A stretch of DNA of 58,635 bases from Oxalobacteraceae bacterium (GCA_947466695.1 CANIFC010000003.1:1-58635); one strand, 5' to 3'; shown: positions 1 through 9,374, counted from the stretch's first letter. A program made the numbers and translations. The notes: generated by a model not told the origin, from the sequence alone.

Positions 1-1596
1 AATTTTGACGGCATGATCATTTTTGCCCGCACCAAGCTCGGTACCGAAGAGCTGGCCGGCAAACTGGCTGCCCGTGGTTTCTCGGTGGCGGCGATCAATG
101 GTGACATTCAGCAGCAACAGCGCGAGCGCACGATCCAGCAACTGAAAGACGGCAAGATCGATATTCTCGTCGCCACCGACGTTGCCGCCCGTGGTCTCGA
201 TGTGGAACGCATCAGCCACGTCGTGAACTACGACGTACCGCACGATCCGGAAAGCTATACCCACCGTATCGGCCGTACCGGCCGTGCCGGCCGCAGCGGT
301 GAAGCGATCCTGTTCATCACACCACGCGAAAAGAACTTGCTCAAGGCGATTGAACGCGCTACGCGCCAGCCCATCTCACCACTCGAACTGCCTAGCATCC
401 AGGCCGTGAATGACGTGCGGATTGCGCGCTTCAAGGACCAGATTACCGAAACGCTGGCACAAGGTGAACTGGAGCAGTTCCTTGCCATTATCGAAGATTA
501 CGAACGCGAGAAAAACGTTCCGGCGTTTGAAATCGCGGCCGCCCTGGCCAAGATGGCACGCGGCAATGAACCTCTGCTGCTCGACAAAAACAAGCGTGAA
601 GTCAAGAGCGACGACAGCTGGCGCGATGAGCAACCCGCACGCAATACCCGCACCGAACGCGGCGATCGTCCTGCCCGTGGTGAAAGAAGCGAGCGCAATG
701 AGCGTTTTGAACGCCCGGAACGCGAAGAGCGCGGCCCACGCCGAGAGCATAGCCCACGCACGCCAGAACCTGGCATGCGTACCTTCCGTATCGCGGTTGG
801 TCATGAACATGGCGTCAAGCCGGGCAACATCGTCGGCGCGATCGCCAATGAAGCCAATATCGAATCCAAATTCATCGGCCGCATCGATATTTACGACGAT
901 TACACCGTGCTCGATTTGCCGGACAATCTGCCAAGCGAGATGATGGATCATCTGAAATCGGTACGCGTGGCAGGCCAGGCATTAAATATCATGCCAGCCA
1001 AGGCTGCATCATCCTCATCGCCAGCGTCCGCTGTTGCAGCGCCGGCGTTTGCCACACCGGCCAGCAAGCTGACCAAGGTTGTAGAACGCGCCGCCAGATT
1101 CCCTACGGAAGAAGAGGCGCCTGCCAAATCCGAGAAAAAGCGTCTGGAAAACAAAAACAAAGTGCATATCCCTATGCTCAGTTACCGCATAGAAGTCGGT
1201 AGCGAGCACGCTGTCACACCGAGCAATATCGTCGGTGCGATCGCCAATGAAGCAGGGTTGGAAGCCAAGCATATCGGCAAGATCGCTATCTTTGACAGCT
1301 ACACCACGCTTGAGTTGCCCGATGGCATGCCGCCAGAAGTGCTGACACATCTCAAAGGCGTGTGGGTTGCCAATAGGCAGTTGAAGATTAGTCCGGTTGC
1401 CGCCGGGTCGGTCAACGCAGATAAGCCAGCCAAGTTTTCAAGCAAGCCTTCTTCCGCCTTTGGTGAAAGAAAAGCCGGTGGTGACCGCCGTGTATTGGAA
1501 AAATCTGCACCACATGCAAAAACCGAAGGCGTCAAGCGTCCTTTCAATGCCGATGCCGGCAGCAAGCCACCACGCAAGGGTCCCAAGGTAAGCTGA
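1..1596 (+). CDS. DEAD-box ATP-dependent RNA helicase, C-terminal part (5' truncated by window edge)
   Basis: The reading frame is open from base 1, so the ORF-track Met at 13 is internal and the N-terminal RecA domain lies outside the window. Visible helicase motifs are IV (MIIFARTK), V (VATDVAARGLD) and VI (HRIGRTGRAGRSG). An Arg/Glu-rich basic linker follows (about residues 200-255 of the track protein). Then come two DbpA/CsdA-type RNA-binding domains, about residues 258-330 and 395-468, both containing NIVGAIANEA. The tail is basic and rich in Lys, Ser and Pro. The family unwinds structured RNA in ribosome assembly and cold adaptation. CsdA/DeaD of E. coli has one such C-terminal domain, so the duplication is unusual. 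DeaD/CsdA-like is the best class; the exact orthologue is uncertain. A strong terminator follows. Confidence 0.93.
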   Translation, partial: NFDGMIIFARTKLGTEELAGKLAARGFSVAAINGDIQQQQRERTIQQLKDGKIDILVATDVAARGLDVERISHVVNYDVPHDPESYTHRIGRTGRAGRSGEAILFITPREKNLLKAIERATRQPISPLELPSIQAVNDVRIARFKDQITETLAQGELEQFLAIIEDYEREKNVPAFEIAAALAKMARGNEPLLLDKNKREVKSDDSWRDEQPARNTRTERGDRPARGERSERNERFERPEREERGPRREHSPRTPEPGMRTFRIAVGHEHGVKPGNIVGAIANEANIESKFIGRIDIYDDYTVLDLPDNLPSEMMDHLKSVRVAGQALNIMPAKAASSSSPASAVAAPAFATPASKLTKVVERAARFPTEEEAPAKSEKKRLENKNKVHIPMLSYRIEVGSEHAVTPSNIVGAIANEAGLEAKHIGKIAIFDSYTTLELPDGMPPEVLTHLKGVWVANRQLKISPVAAGSVNADKPAKFSSKPSSAFGERKAGGDRRVLEKSAPHAKTEGVKRPFNADAGSKPPRKGPKVS

Positions 1597-1620
1597 TCGC
1601 CAAAGCACCGCAGTAAAATA

Positions 1621-1658
1621 AAAAGCCCCGTCACAGACATGCTGTGACGGGGCTTTTT
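1621..1658. terminator. bidirectional intrinsic terminator
   Basis: A perfect 16-bp inverted repeat (AAAAGCCCCGTCACAG / CTGTGACGGGGCTTTT) with a 5-nt loop is flanked by A-tract and T-tract. It can end both the rightward helicase gene and the leftward PpiC gene. Confidence 0.93.
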
Positions 1659-1707
1659 ATTATTAAAACGATTGATTACCGGTAGCAAGTACCGGTAATG
1701 CGTACTT

Positions 1708-2640
1708 TTATTTAACCTCAGGTGCCGGTGCTGCGGCAGCCGGTGCTGCGGCAGCCGGTGCTGCGGCAGCCGATGCCGGTGCTGCAGGTACGACGACAGC
1801 TGGAGCCGTGATTTCTATCTTGGCTTTCGCCTTCATCTCATCAAGCATCGTTTTCAAGTTCTGCTGCTGCACTTGCTGGGTCAGGCGTGGCTTGACCTGT
1901 TCCAGGGTCGGGACTGGATTAGCGCGGGTATCATCGAGCATGATGACGTGGTAACCAAATTGTGACTTGACCGGCTCTTGCGTAAAGCTGTCTTTTTCCA
2001 GTTTTGCTACGGCAGCGCCAAATTCAGGCACCATGCCGCGCGGGTCAAACCAGCCCAGATCGCCGCCCTTGTCTTTCGAACCAGGATCTTTGGATTTCGA
2101 CTTGGCCAGCGCGTCAAAGGCTTTTGGATCTTTTTTCAGCTTGGCAATAATATCTTTCGCATCAGCTTCTTTTTCGACCAGGATATGACGTGCCTTGTAC
2201 TGGGTACCAGTGGCCTGAGCCTTGATCTTGTCGTACTCAACTGCCAGCATGGCATCGGTAACGACGTTGTTCTTCATGTAGTCTTGTACAAAGGCGTCGG
2301 CCAGTATCGATTGGCGGGCCATTTCCAGCTGGTCAGCAACATCAGGATTTTTATCCATACCTTTTTTTGCCGACTCTTGCGCAACGATCAATTGCATTGC
2401 CAGGTTGTCAATAATCATCTTACGCGACTCGGCATTGTCCGGCATACCCTGGGCAGCTTGCTGTTGCAAGATCAGCTCAACTTGCTTCTGGCTGATTGCC
2501 GTGCCATTCACGGTAGCGGCAACCAAAGCGGCAGGTGCGCTGGCGGTGGCTGCGGGTTTAGCTGCGTCTTTGGAATTACAGGCACTCAGCACCAATAAGG
2601 CAAGGGCGCTAGTGAGCACGACGCGGGACTTGATGAACAT
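1708..2640 (-). CDS. PpiC-type peptidyl-prolyl cis-trans isomerase, lipoprotein
   Basis: 310 aa. The N-terminus is a lipoprotein signal peptide with lipobox LSAC (Cys about residue 21), so the mature protein is probably membrane-anchored and faces the periplasm. A SurA/PrsA-like chaperone segment (about 45-140) precedes a parvulin domain (about 145-245) with YKARHILV, GGDLGWF and QFGYHVIML. The family isomerises X-Pro bonds and helps fold exported proteins. The C-terminus is an Ala/Pro repeat (APAAAAPAAAAP) encoded by a 15-bp tandem repeat. GAAGGAAG lies just upstream of the ATG and supports this start. The EpsD-type parvulin of exopolysaccharide loci is a relative, but no such neighbours are adjacent. 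Confidence 0.92.
   Translation of the reverse strand: MFIKSRVVLTSALALLVLSACNSKDAAKPAATASAPAALVAATVNGTAISQKQVELILQQQAAQGMPDNAESRKMIIDNLAMQLIVAQESAKKGMDKNPDVADQLEMARQSILADAFVQDYMKNNVVTDAMLAVEYDKIKAQATGTQYKARHILVEKEADAKDIIAKLKKDPKAFDALAKSKSKDPGSKDKGGDLGWFDPRGMVPEFGAAVAKLEKDSFTQEPVKSQFGYHVIMLDDTRANPVPTLEQVKPRLTQQVQQQNLKTMLDEMKAKAKIEITAPAVVVPAAPASAAAAPAAAAPAAAAPAPEVK
1725..1769. repeat. 15-bp tandem repeat, 3 perfect units, inside the PpiC gene
   Basis: The unit CCGGTGCTGCGGCAG occurs three times head to tail and encodes the Ala/Pro tail. Length change by slippage would keep the frame. Confidence 0.95.
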
Positions 2641-3026
2641 TTTTTATCTTCCTTCGGGAGGTAGGCATTCTGGGTGACATGTGCTCGGGTTCGATCACAT
2701 GCAGGCTTATCGTCAGCACAGCTGCGGATTCTACCCGTGATTGAAAAAATTTACTTAAAAGTCATGATTTATTAATGATGTCTGGCCGATGCTGGATAGA
2801 TTATAGATATTAGCCCAGGCGGGCTGCCAGCTGGATCGTCGCAAGGCAAGGCGAGTTTAATGCAGACCGGTGCAGTTGCCACTACGCTGCCATCGGGCCC
2901 CTCAGATGTTGTATCCTGTCGGGAAAGGCATGTCAGGCCGTTATTTGCCTGCCGACGCAGCAGTAGGCAACACAGCAACCGATACCATCAAACCAGCAAC
3001 AGCGAGATACCTGAAACAACTTACCT
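2641..3026. other. divergent intergenic region
   Basis: 386 bp between two divergently transcribed genes, so promoters for both should lie here. A short inverted repeat (CATGTG...CACATG, 2678-2701) is visible. I see no convincing gene, terminator or RNA. The 60-70 aa ORFs listed here look like chance frames. Confidence 0.6.
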
Positions 3027-3566
3027 ATGAACGATACGACCAAACTACCTGGTACTGACGTGCCAGACGACCTTTCTGACATGTTGCCGGTAGGGATGCT
3101 GGCCAACGGCGGCCTTGCCGCTGAAGCCATGATAGCGCTTGCTAATCGCCTTCACGACGTTCCAGGCTGGGGAGCGTTTCACTATGAACGCAATTCTGAA
3201 ACGAGCTTTGATATTACCGGCGGCATGGTCGTCATGGCGGGCGCCAGCAAAAAATGGCCGGGACCGCATGATACGGTTACGGTCACCGAGACGCAGATCC
3301 TGCAGGAAATGCGCGATCTGCGTAATCCACTCCAGGCACCGGTAACCGGACCTGCAGCGGCCGCGGCTGTTATGCCGATAAACCAGGCGGTACCGGTCAT
3401 TGGCAACAGCGGTGTGAGTGCAGGGACCGCAGGGACATATCTGAACGTGACTTTTTCGTTACCGGAAGATGACGCTGGCAGACAGAGAATTCTTAAGGCA
3501 TTTCATTTGCAGGCCGATTTTTTTGGCGCCAGGGTTGAAGCCTGCAGCTTGCAAAAGCAGTCATAG
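3027..3566 (+). CDS. hypothetical protein, 179 aa
   Basis: I do not recognise a family. The protein has no signal peptide or membrane segment. It has a mixed N-terminal region (residues 1-75), a middle segment (VTVTETQILQEMRDLRN), an Ala/Pro/Val-rich linker (about 105-125) and a C-terminal stretch (TYLNVTFSLPEDDAGRQRILKAFHLQADFFGARVEAC) that looks like a compact alpha/beta unit. No strong ribosome binding site precedes the ATG, so the start is uncertain. It stands alone, convergent with the DNA ligase gene. Codon use resembles its neighbours, and the long frame supports a real gene. Confidence 0.65.
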   Translation: MNDTTKLPGTDVPDDLSDMLPVGMLANGGLAAEAMIALANRLHDVPGWGAFHYERNSETSFDITGGMVVMAGASKKWPGPHDTVTVTETQILQEMRDLRNPLQAPVTGPAAAAAVMPINQAVPVIGNSGVSAGTAGTYLNVTFSLPEDDAGRQRILKAFHLQADFFGARVEACSLQKQS

Positions 3567-3630
3567 ATTCGTCTAAATGTTGGCTGAGTCAGCATCAGTA
3601 GTTTCACTAGCTTCAATAATTTCAGTCGGC

Positions 3631-4545
3631 TTATTCAGGCTCGCGGATTCTCAAGAAACTGGGAAATTTTGGTAAACCGCTGGTGCTCAGATCACGGTAG
3701 CGGTACGTCACCATGCTGCCGATGGCTGGCGGATGAAGCCGTTGGGTATCAGAGAAACCGGTACCAAGGCGAAAAAGCCGGCCATCTGGCAGCGCCACCA
3801 GCAAGGCACCCAACTGACCCTGATATTTGCCATGACCAGGCTCATACGCTACGACTAGCGCTTCGGCATCTTGCTGCGGCTTGAGTTTTAGCAGTACGTC
3901 CGAGCGTCCGGTTTGCCACGAAGCGTCAGCCAGATGCAACATCAGGCCTTCACCGCCGTCACGCAAGACCGCATCAAGCATGCGCCGCAGTGCCATCCGG
4001 TCGGCCACCCGCACTTGTGGCAAAACCTGCAACCACGGTATCGCGGCCTGTGCAACACTCGCTTGCAAACTGGCAATACGCTCACTGAAGCTACCCGCGC
4101 CACCGGGTAATTCGAAAAGCTGGTAGCGGATCAGTTTCCACTCGGCGTCAAGTGGCTCTTGCCGGCGCACCGCCGCGGACAGGCGCTCAAAAGTCTGCCG
4201 CCCCATCCATAATTCACCATCCATGGCGTGCACCGGAAAAGGCGCGGTGAACCACGCTGGCGCCTGTATCGCCCTGCCACTACGAAAATAAAGATTTTTG
4301 CCATCCCAGTAAGCCCGTACCCCATCGAGCTTCTCACTCACCAGATAGGGTGAGGGATCAACTTTATCCGTGTAGCTGCGTGCAAGCAATAACGAGGGTG
4401 AGGAGGGTGGGGAGGATGAAAGCGCGGCTGGCGGGGAAACTGTCGCTGGCTCCTCGGCAGACTGAGCCCGAGGCAACAAAACGGCAACGGGCAACAAGGA
4501 CAAGGAAATGAAAAGACGAACCGACAAAAACCGGGTATGTGCCAT
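3631..4545 (-). CDS. secreted ATP-dependent DNA ligase (LigE-type)
   Basis: 304 aa from the chosen Met. The ORF track starts 30 codons earlier at 4635, but Met at 4545 directly begins a signal peptide (AHTRF...LFISLSLLPVAVLLPRAQSA), so I prefer it; neither start has a clear Shine-Dalgarno. Nucleotidyltransferase motifs are motif I EKLDGVRA (adenylated Lys about residue 72), HAMDGELW (III), DGGEGLML (IV) and VLLKLKP (V). A short OB-like C-terminus (GHGKYQGQLGALLV, SMVTYRYRDLS) follows. The family seals nicks using ATP. The small exported form is thought to act on DNA in the periplasm, possibly during uptake. A ComM/YifB gene lies 28 kb away. Confidence 0.9.
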   Translation of the reverse strand: MAHTRFLSVRLFISLSLLPVAVLLPRAQSAEEPATVSPPAALSSSPPSSPSLLLARSYTDKVDPSPYLVSEKLDGVRAYWDGKNLYFRSGRAIQAPAWFTAPFPVHAMDGELWMGRQTFERLSAAVRRQEPLDAEWKLIRYQLFELPGGAGSFSERIASLQASVAQAAIPWLQVLPQVRVADRMALRRMLDAVLRDGGEGLMLHLADASWQTGRSDVLLKLKPQQDAEALVVAYEPGHGKYQGQLGALLVALPDGRLFRLGTGFSDTQRLHPPAIGSMVTYRYRDLSTSGLPKFPSFLRIREPE

Positions 4546-4733
4546 ATCTGCTGTGCCATGAGATGATGGATCTGAATATAAAGCCGGGCTGATCCATGTC
4601 ATCTGCAACGCCATGTCGCCCAAGCTGCCTGTCAAGGAGTGTAGACGTTAAAAAAATAATTCCAAGTCCTTATTGACACGTGCTGTTGATGCGCTCGCGA
4701 CGAGAGATTCCACCTGGCCGGACCAAGGCCGGG

Positions 4734-7700
4734 TTAGGCAAGAATGGTTCGGATCATGGTGCGCAGCTCGGCCGCCAGTGTATTGCACAGCACATGAAGC
4801 TCACCGATCCGGGTCTGCGTCTGGTGCTTTTCGCCGAGCTCATGGAGCGCGCACAACTCGCTTGCCAGCTGGTGCATCTGGCGGTGCAGGGTGTCAACAA
4901 TGACAAAACTGGCTTGTGTGCCATGGCGTACCCGACCCTCACCCTCGAGCCAGCGACCGAAATGACAACGCCGGTGCTCCGGCGCAGTTATCGTCTCTTG
5001 GGCGCCACTAAAATAACTTTCCAATTCGTTGATCCATGCCCGGTGCTCAACGCCAGCAAACAGCAAAGGAAGATCCTCACGGCTGACCGGTTCCAGGTCA
5101 AGCCAGGCCGGATCGGGCCGCCAGGCATTGGCCCATGCCGGTAATTGTTGCGCCGGCATGGGCCGGGCGATGCCATAGCCCTGGGCCAGGTCACAGCCAA
5201 GTTGCAGCAACATGACGCCGTGCTCGATTGTCTCTACCCCTTCGGCGATCACCTCACGTCGAAAGGCGGTCGCCAGCCCGATCACGCCTTCCAGTATGGC
5301 CAGGTCGTCCGGATCATCGAGCATGTCGCGAACAAAACTCTGGTCTATCTTTAATTGCCCCACCGGCAGCCGCTTGAGATAGGTCAGTGAGGAGTAGCCG
5401 GTACCGAAATCATCCAGTGCAAACGTCACACCCAGCGCACGACAGGCATTCATGGTCTGCGAAACGCCGGCCATGTCTTGCAGCGCATTGGTTTCCAGCA
5501 CTTCCAGTTCGAGCAAGGACGGACTGACCTGCGGATGCGCCGCCAGCATCTCGCGCAGGCGACGGACAAAATTTTCCTGCTGCAACTGGCGCGCACCAAT
5601 ATTTACACTAACCGGAATAGTGAGGCCTTGCGCCAGCCACAAGGAAATCTGCTGTAGCGCGGTATCAATGACCCATTCGCCGATGTCGATGGCAAACGCA
5701 TCGTCTTCAATCACCGGCAAGAATAAGGCGGGCGCCAGCAGGCCCTGCTGCGGATGCTGCCAGCGGATCAGGGCTTCGGCACCGATGACGGCACCGGTAC
5801 GCATGTTGACCTTGGGCTGGTAATACAGGACAAATTCGCGCTCACTCAGGGCAAGGCGTATCCGCTCCAGGCTTTCGTGATGGCCACGCACGTGACGGTC
5901 TTGCTCGGCATCAAAGATGTGGTAACGATTCTTGCCCGACAGCTTGGCCTGATACATCGCCTGATCTGCCTGACGTAACAACTGATCGGCATCCACTACA
6001 CCGGCCTGTGGATAAAAGGTGACGCCCAGGCTGGCCGACACCTGCAGCGAGAGTTCGCCAAACGGTACCGGCAGCGCGGCAGCAGCCAGGAGACGCTCCA
6101 AAAATGAGGCACTATCGTTGGCATCCACCAGGTCAAGCATCACCGCGACAAATTCGTCGCCACCGATGCGTGCCAGCGTGTCGCCGTCCCGCAGCACTTC
6201 CCTCATATTGTTCGCCACGGCAATGAGCAAATGGTCGCCAGCCTCATGTCCATGCTTGTCGTTGATCGCCTTGAAGCCGTCCAGATCAAGAAACGCCACC
6301 GCCAGCGGCTGATGACGACGCTGGGCCTGCATCATGCCCTGGCGCAGCCGGTCGGCCAGCAGCACGCGGTTGGGCAGGCTGGTGAGGGCGTCATAATGGA
6401 CAATGCGCTCAAGCCGGCTTTGATGCTCCTTGAGCGTCGTGATATCGGACGACAGCGATACGTACTGCACCGTCTTGCCCTGCGCATCGCGCACGCAGCT
6501 GATGGTTTGTATCTCGGCATACACTTCGCCATTCTTGCGCCGGTTCCAGACTTCGCCGTACCAGTGGCCATTGGTAATGAGGCTGTGCCACAACGTGCTA
6601 TAAAAATCGGGCTCGTGGCGGCCAGAATTGAGTAGCCGCGGATTTTTTCCCAGCACGTCATCACGGCTGTAACCGGTGATGCGGCTAAACGCCTCGTTGA
6701 CATCGATGATCGCCCCTTCAATGGAGGTAATCATGATGCCCTCGCGTGCGTGCGTGAAAACATTGGCAGCCAGCTGAAGCTGTTCCTCGGCCTGTGTATG
6801 CGCTATCGCCAGACTGGCGAGGCGGGCAGACTGCTCTATTACCGACAGGTCAAATTGCGCCGGCGCGTGGGCGCTGCGATGGTAGATGGCAAACGTGCCG
6901 ACGACCTGACCTGAAGAGGAGAGGATAGGCTGCGACCAGCAGGCACCAAGTCCGGCCCTGCCGGCCAGTTCTTTGTAAGCGCCCCAGTATGGATGGCTGG
7001 CGATATCAGCCACGATTACGCGCTCTCCGGTAAAAGCTGCAGTACCGCAGGACCCCTCGCCCATGCCAATGTCCATGCCTGCCAAAGCGGCATTGTAAAA
7101 GTCCGGCAGACCCGGTGCAATACCCTTGAGCAGATGCTGTCCCCCGGCATCGAGCAACATGATGCTGCAGAGCATGGACGGATTGAGTTGCTCTACACCG
7201 CGTACGATGGCGGTAAAGATGCTTTCTAGGGATGCCCCTTGCGCCAGCAATTCAAGGGTATTGCTGCGAAACTGCTCATAAAGGGCGCTCTGGCGGCGCT
7301 CGGTAATGTCAGAGATCACGCCAACGAGTACGAATTGCTCTCCATTGGCACCATTGGCACCGTTGGCACCGTTGGCACCATTGGAGCGCTTGCCGGTCAG
7401 CCGTCCCCAAAACTTGCTCTGGTCAGCGCGCAGATAAAGGCGGTCCAGATCAACCGAATCGCAATCACTGGCCAGCAAGGCCTGCATTTGCTCCGGTCCA
7501 AAATCCGTCCCGGAAGGGTCGATCAGAGAAAGATAGTGCGTGCCTTCCAGCGATTGCAGCGGACAACGGAACATCTCTGCCATGCGCTGGTTGGCGCGGG
7601 TAATACGACCTTCCATATCGACGACAAAAATTGCTACGCTTGAGGTGTCGAGAATCTGTTGCAGTAAAGATTCACGCTGCGCCAGCGTACTGAGCAGTCG

Positions 7701-8786
7701 GTTGAAACCACCGACCAGTTCACCAATTTCATCTCGTCGGTAGACCGGTAAAGGCTGCACCGGCTGGGTCGAACCGGACTGCCTGATCATGGTTCTTGCG
7801 GCAGTTAGCATGGGTGAAAGCTGCCTATTGAGCATAAAAGAAATCACGCCCCAGGTCAGCGCAGCGGCCAGCAAAGTGAGAAAAAGCATCACTATCAGCA
7901 TTTGCTGCTGCATGGCATGAATCGGTGCAAAGGCTTCGGCGGCAGGCAGCGTGATCACCAGGAACCAGCCCGCGAACGGAACACGTTTGGCCGCTGTCAG
8001 TTCCTCGGCACCCAATGAATTGGTCGCAAGGCCAAAGCCCTCAATGCCTTGCATGTACTGGTCATACATCGCATTGACACCAGAGGCGGGAACCGGCTGC
8101 ATGATACGGCTTTTTTCAGTCGCGGTGACAAGCAGGCCATACTGCGGTGCAACCAGCAGATAGCCGCCGGTTTTGCCATAACGGTTTTGCGTAATGTTAT
8201 CAAGAAAATTTGCCTTTGCCAGATTAGTAACGCCAAACAAGGCGGCAATCACCTTCCCCTCCTTATTGCGTACCGGCACTGCCATGCTAAAGACAGGGGC
8301 ATGCTGCGATTTCCCCATAACAGGTTTACCTATGCCGGATCTGCCGTTTCGCAGGGCACCAATGACGGTATCAACCTCTGCATAGTTGATACCGATACGG
8401 CTGGCCGGAAGCGGAACTTCGGCAATCGCGGTACCGTCGGGACGCAGCACCATGACGCCGCTGTTGAACAGATTTTGTACAAAAAAGCGCTGGGCCATGA
8501 AGCCTTGCAGTTGCGTGGTATCAGCAAGCATTTCGGGAGTGATACTCAACGCGACCGATTCCAGCGCTTTGATGCGGTTTTCCAGCGCCTGATTGACCGC
8601 ATTGGCAGCAAAAGAGACGGAAGAATATTGCTGCTCCCCAAGCAACTTTTGCATATCCTTACGCAAGATCGCGCTGGCGAAAAATACCAGCAGCCAGACA
8701 CTGACAACGTAAATAATGACGGTCAGCAAACTTACCCTGGTTTTCAGGGAGCGCCACGGAAACAGATGAATGAACATGGAAGGCAT
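4734..8786 (-). CDS. membrane dCache-HAMP-PAS-GAF-PAS-GGDEF-EAL protein with C-terminal CZB domain
   Basis: 1350 aa. TM1 is about 20-42; a periplasmic dCache-like sensor (about 45-290) ends at TM2 (about 295-317) and a HAMP follows. PAS 1 (about 375-500) carries an NGA repeat loop. GAF is about 510-670 and PAS/PAC about 680-800. GGDEF (RIGGDEF, about 875) has an RxxD inhibitory site (RDGD) five residues upstream. EAL is about 960-1215, with EALIR, DDFGTGYSS and IAEGVET intact, so both cyclase and phosphodiesterase could be active. The last 120 residues match the CZB zinc-binding pattern: HRAW (about 1246), CHFGRW (about 1272) and HRQMH (about 1300). This suggests that zinc or hypochlorite-type signals feed into c-di-GMP turnover. 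ATGs at 8786 and 8777 are both possible starts; neither has a strong ribosome site. Confidence 0.93.
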   Translation of the reverse strand: MPSMFIHLFPWRSLKTRVSLLTVIIYVVSVWLLVFFASAILRKDMQKLLGEQQYSSVSFAANAVNQALENRIKALESVALSITPEMLADTTQLQGFMAQRFFVQNLFNSGVMVLRPDGTAIAEVPLPASRIGINYAEVDTVIGALRNGRSGIGKPVMGKSQHAPVFSMAVPVRNKEGKVIAALFGVTNLAKANFLDNITQNRYGKTGGYLLVAPQYGLLVTATEKSRIMQPVPASGVNAMYDQYMQGIEGFGLATNSLGAEELTAAKRVPFAGWFLVITLPAAEAFAPIHAMQQQMLIVMLFLTLLAAALTWGVISFMLNRQLSPMLTAARTMIRQSGSTQPVQPLPVYRRDEIGELVGGFNRLLSTLAQRESLLQQILDTSSVAIFVVDMEGRITRANQRMAEMFRCPLQSLEGTHYLSLIDPSGTDFGPEQMQALLASDCDSVDLDRLYLRADQSKFWGRLTGKRSNGANGANGANGANGEQFVLVGVISDITERRQSALYEQFRSNTLELLAQGASLESIFTAIVRGVEQLNPSMLCSIMLLDAGGQHLLKGIAPGLPDFYNAALAGMDIGMGEGSCGTAAFTGERVIVADIASHPYWGAYKELAGRAGLGACWSQPILSSSGQVVGTFAIYHRSAHAPAQFDLSVIEQSARLASLAIAHTQAEEQLQLAANVFTHAREGIMITSIEGAIIDVNEAFSRITGYSRDDVLGKNPRLLNSGRHEPDFYSTLWHSLITNGHWYGEVWNRRKNGEVYAEIQTISCVRDAQGKTVQYVSLSSDITTLKEHQSRLERIVHYDALTSLPNRVLLADRLRQGMMQAQRRHQPLAVAFLDLDGFKAINDKHGHEAGDHLLIAVANNMREVLRDGDTLARIGGDEFVAVMLDLVDANDSASFLERLLAAAALPVPFGELSLQVSASLGVTFYPQAGVVDADQLLRQADQAMYQAKLSGKNRYHIFDAEQDRHVRGHHESLERIRLALSEREFVLYYQPKVNMRTGAVIGAEALIRWQHPQQGLLAPALFLPVIEDDAFAIDIGEWVIDTALQQISLWLAQGLTIPVSVNIGARQLQQENFVRRLREMLAAHPQVSPSLLELEVLETNALQDMAGVSQTMNACRALGVTFALDDFGTGYSSLTYLKRLPVGQLKIDQSFVRDMLDDPDDLAILEGVIGLATAFRREVIAEGVETIEHGVMLLQLGCDLAQGYGIARPMPAQQLPAWANAWRPDPAWLDLEPVSREDLPLLFAGVEHRAWINELESYFSGAQETITAPEHRRCHFGRWLEGEGRVRHGTQASFVIVDTLHRQMHQLASELCALHELGEKHQTQTRIGELHVLCNTLAAELRTMIRTILA
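7342..7377. repeat. 9-bp tandem repeat (4 units) inside a PAS loop
   Basis: Units CCATTGGCA, CCATTGGCA, CCGTTGGCA and CCGTTGGCA are followed by a partial fifth. They encode four Asn-Gly-Ala tripeptides within PAS domain 1. Expansion or contraction stays in frame. Confidence 0.95.
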
Positions 8787-8938
8787 TTATTTTTTAGTGA
8801 ATTTTTTTGTACGCAAAGACCATTATTGACGTCAAAAATTGATGCCTGAAAAATAAGACGTCTTTCATACCCAAGGGAAATGACCGGTCCGACGCACAAA
8901 AGAAGCCCTGAACCTATGTTTCTAAGATGCATTATACG

Positions 8939-8960
8939 GCTATTGCCAGTCGGCAATAGC
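8939..8960. repeat. 9-bp perfect inverted repeat (GCTATTGCC-AGTC-GGCAATAGC)
   Basis: A 4-nt loop hairpin 150 bp upstream of the c-di-GMP gene. There is no T-run, so it is more likely an operator or UTR hairpin than a terminator. Confidence 0.8.
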
Positions 8961-8980
8961 TACATAAGCAATAATAACTA

Positions 8981-9010
8981 ATGATAAGCAAAGATAAGCA
9001 AAGATAAGCA
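8981..9010. repeat. 10-bp direct repeat array (A[AT]GATAAGCA x3)
   Basis: ATGATAAGCA, AAGATAAGCA and AAGATAAGCA occur back to back, and a related TACATAAGCA lies at 8961-8970. The spacing is close to one helical turn, which would place protein contacts on one face. Binding is not shown. Confidence 0.85.
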
Positions 9011-9374
9011 ATGCAAATATCATTTGCGTAAAGAGTTTTTTGCACATAACCGGCAGGGTAGTGGCGCAGCTGCCGATAGATTAACATTGTTGCAATATTG
9101 AACCAAAAATACATTTGACCCGGTGCTTGATACGCTCTTGTCTCGTCTGATGATCATTGCGGTCATTGTCATCAGGCACCGGTACAACAAGCGGGAAGGC
9201 GTTCTTTCCAAACCACAAGAGTTGCATGCGCCCCTGAATTGAGGCTTAAATCTGCCCTTAAGCGAGGATTTACGAAATTTTCTTTTGAAATTGATTAAAA
9301 AATCACCATAGTTACGAGATAATGTCAGCATTAACATCAGCCAGCATGCCTAATTTATTATTTAATTTCTAATT

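Noticed and set aside
8049-8849. 266-aa plus-strand ORF opposite the dCache protein
   Set aside because: It lies antisense to the sensor domain, has no recognisable motif and runs through the probable promoter region.
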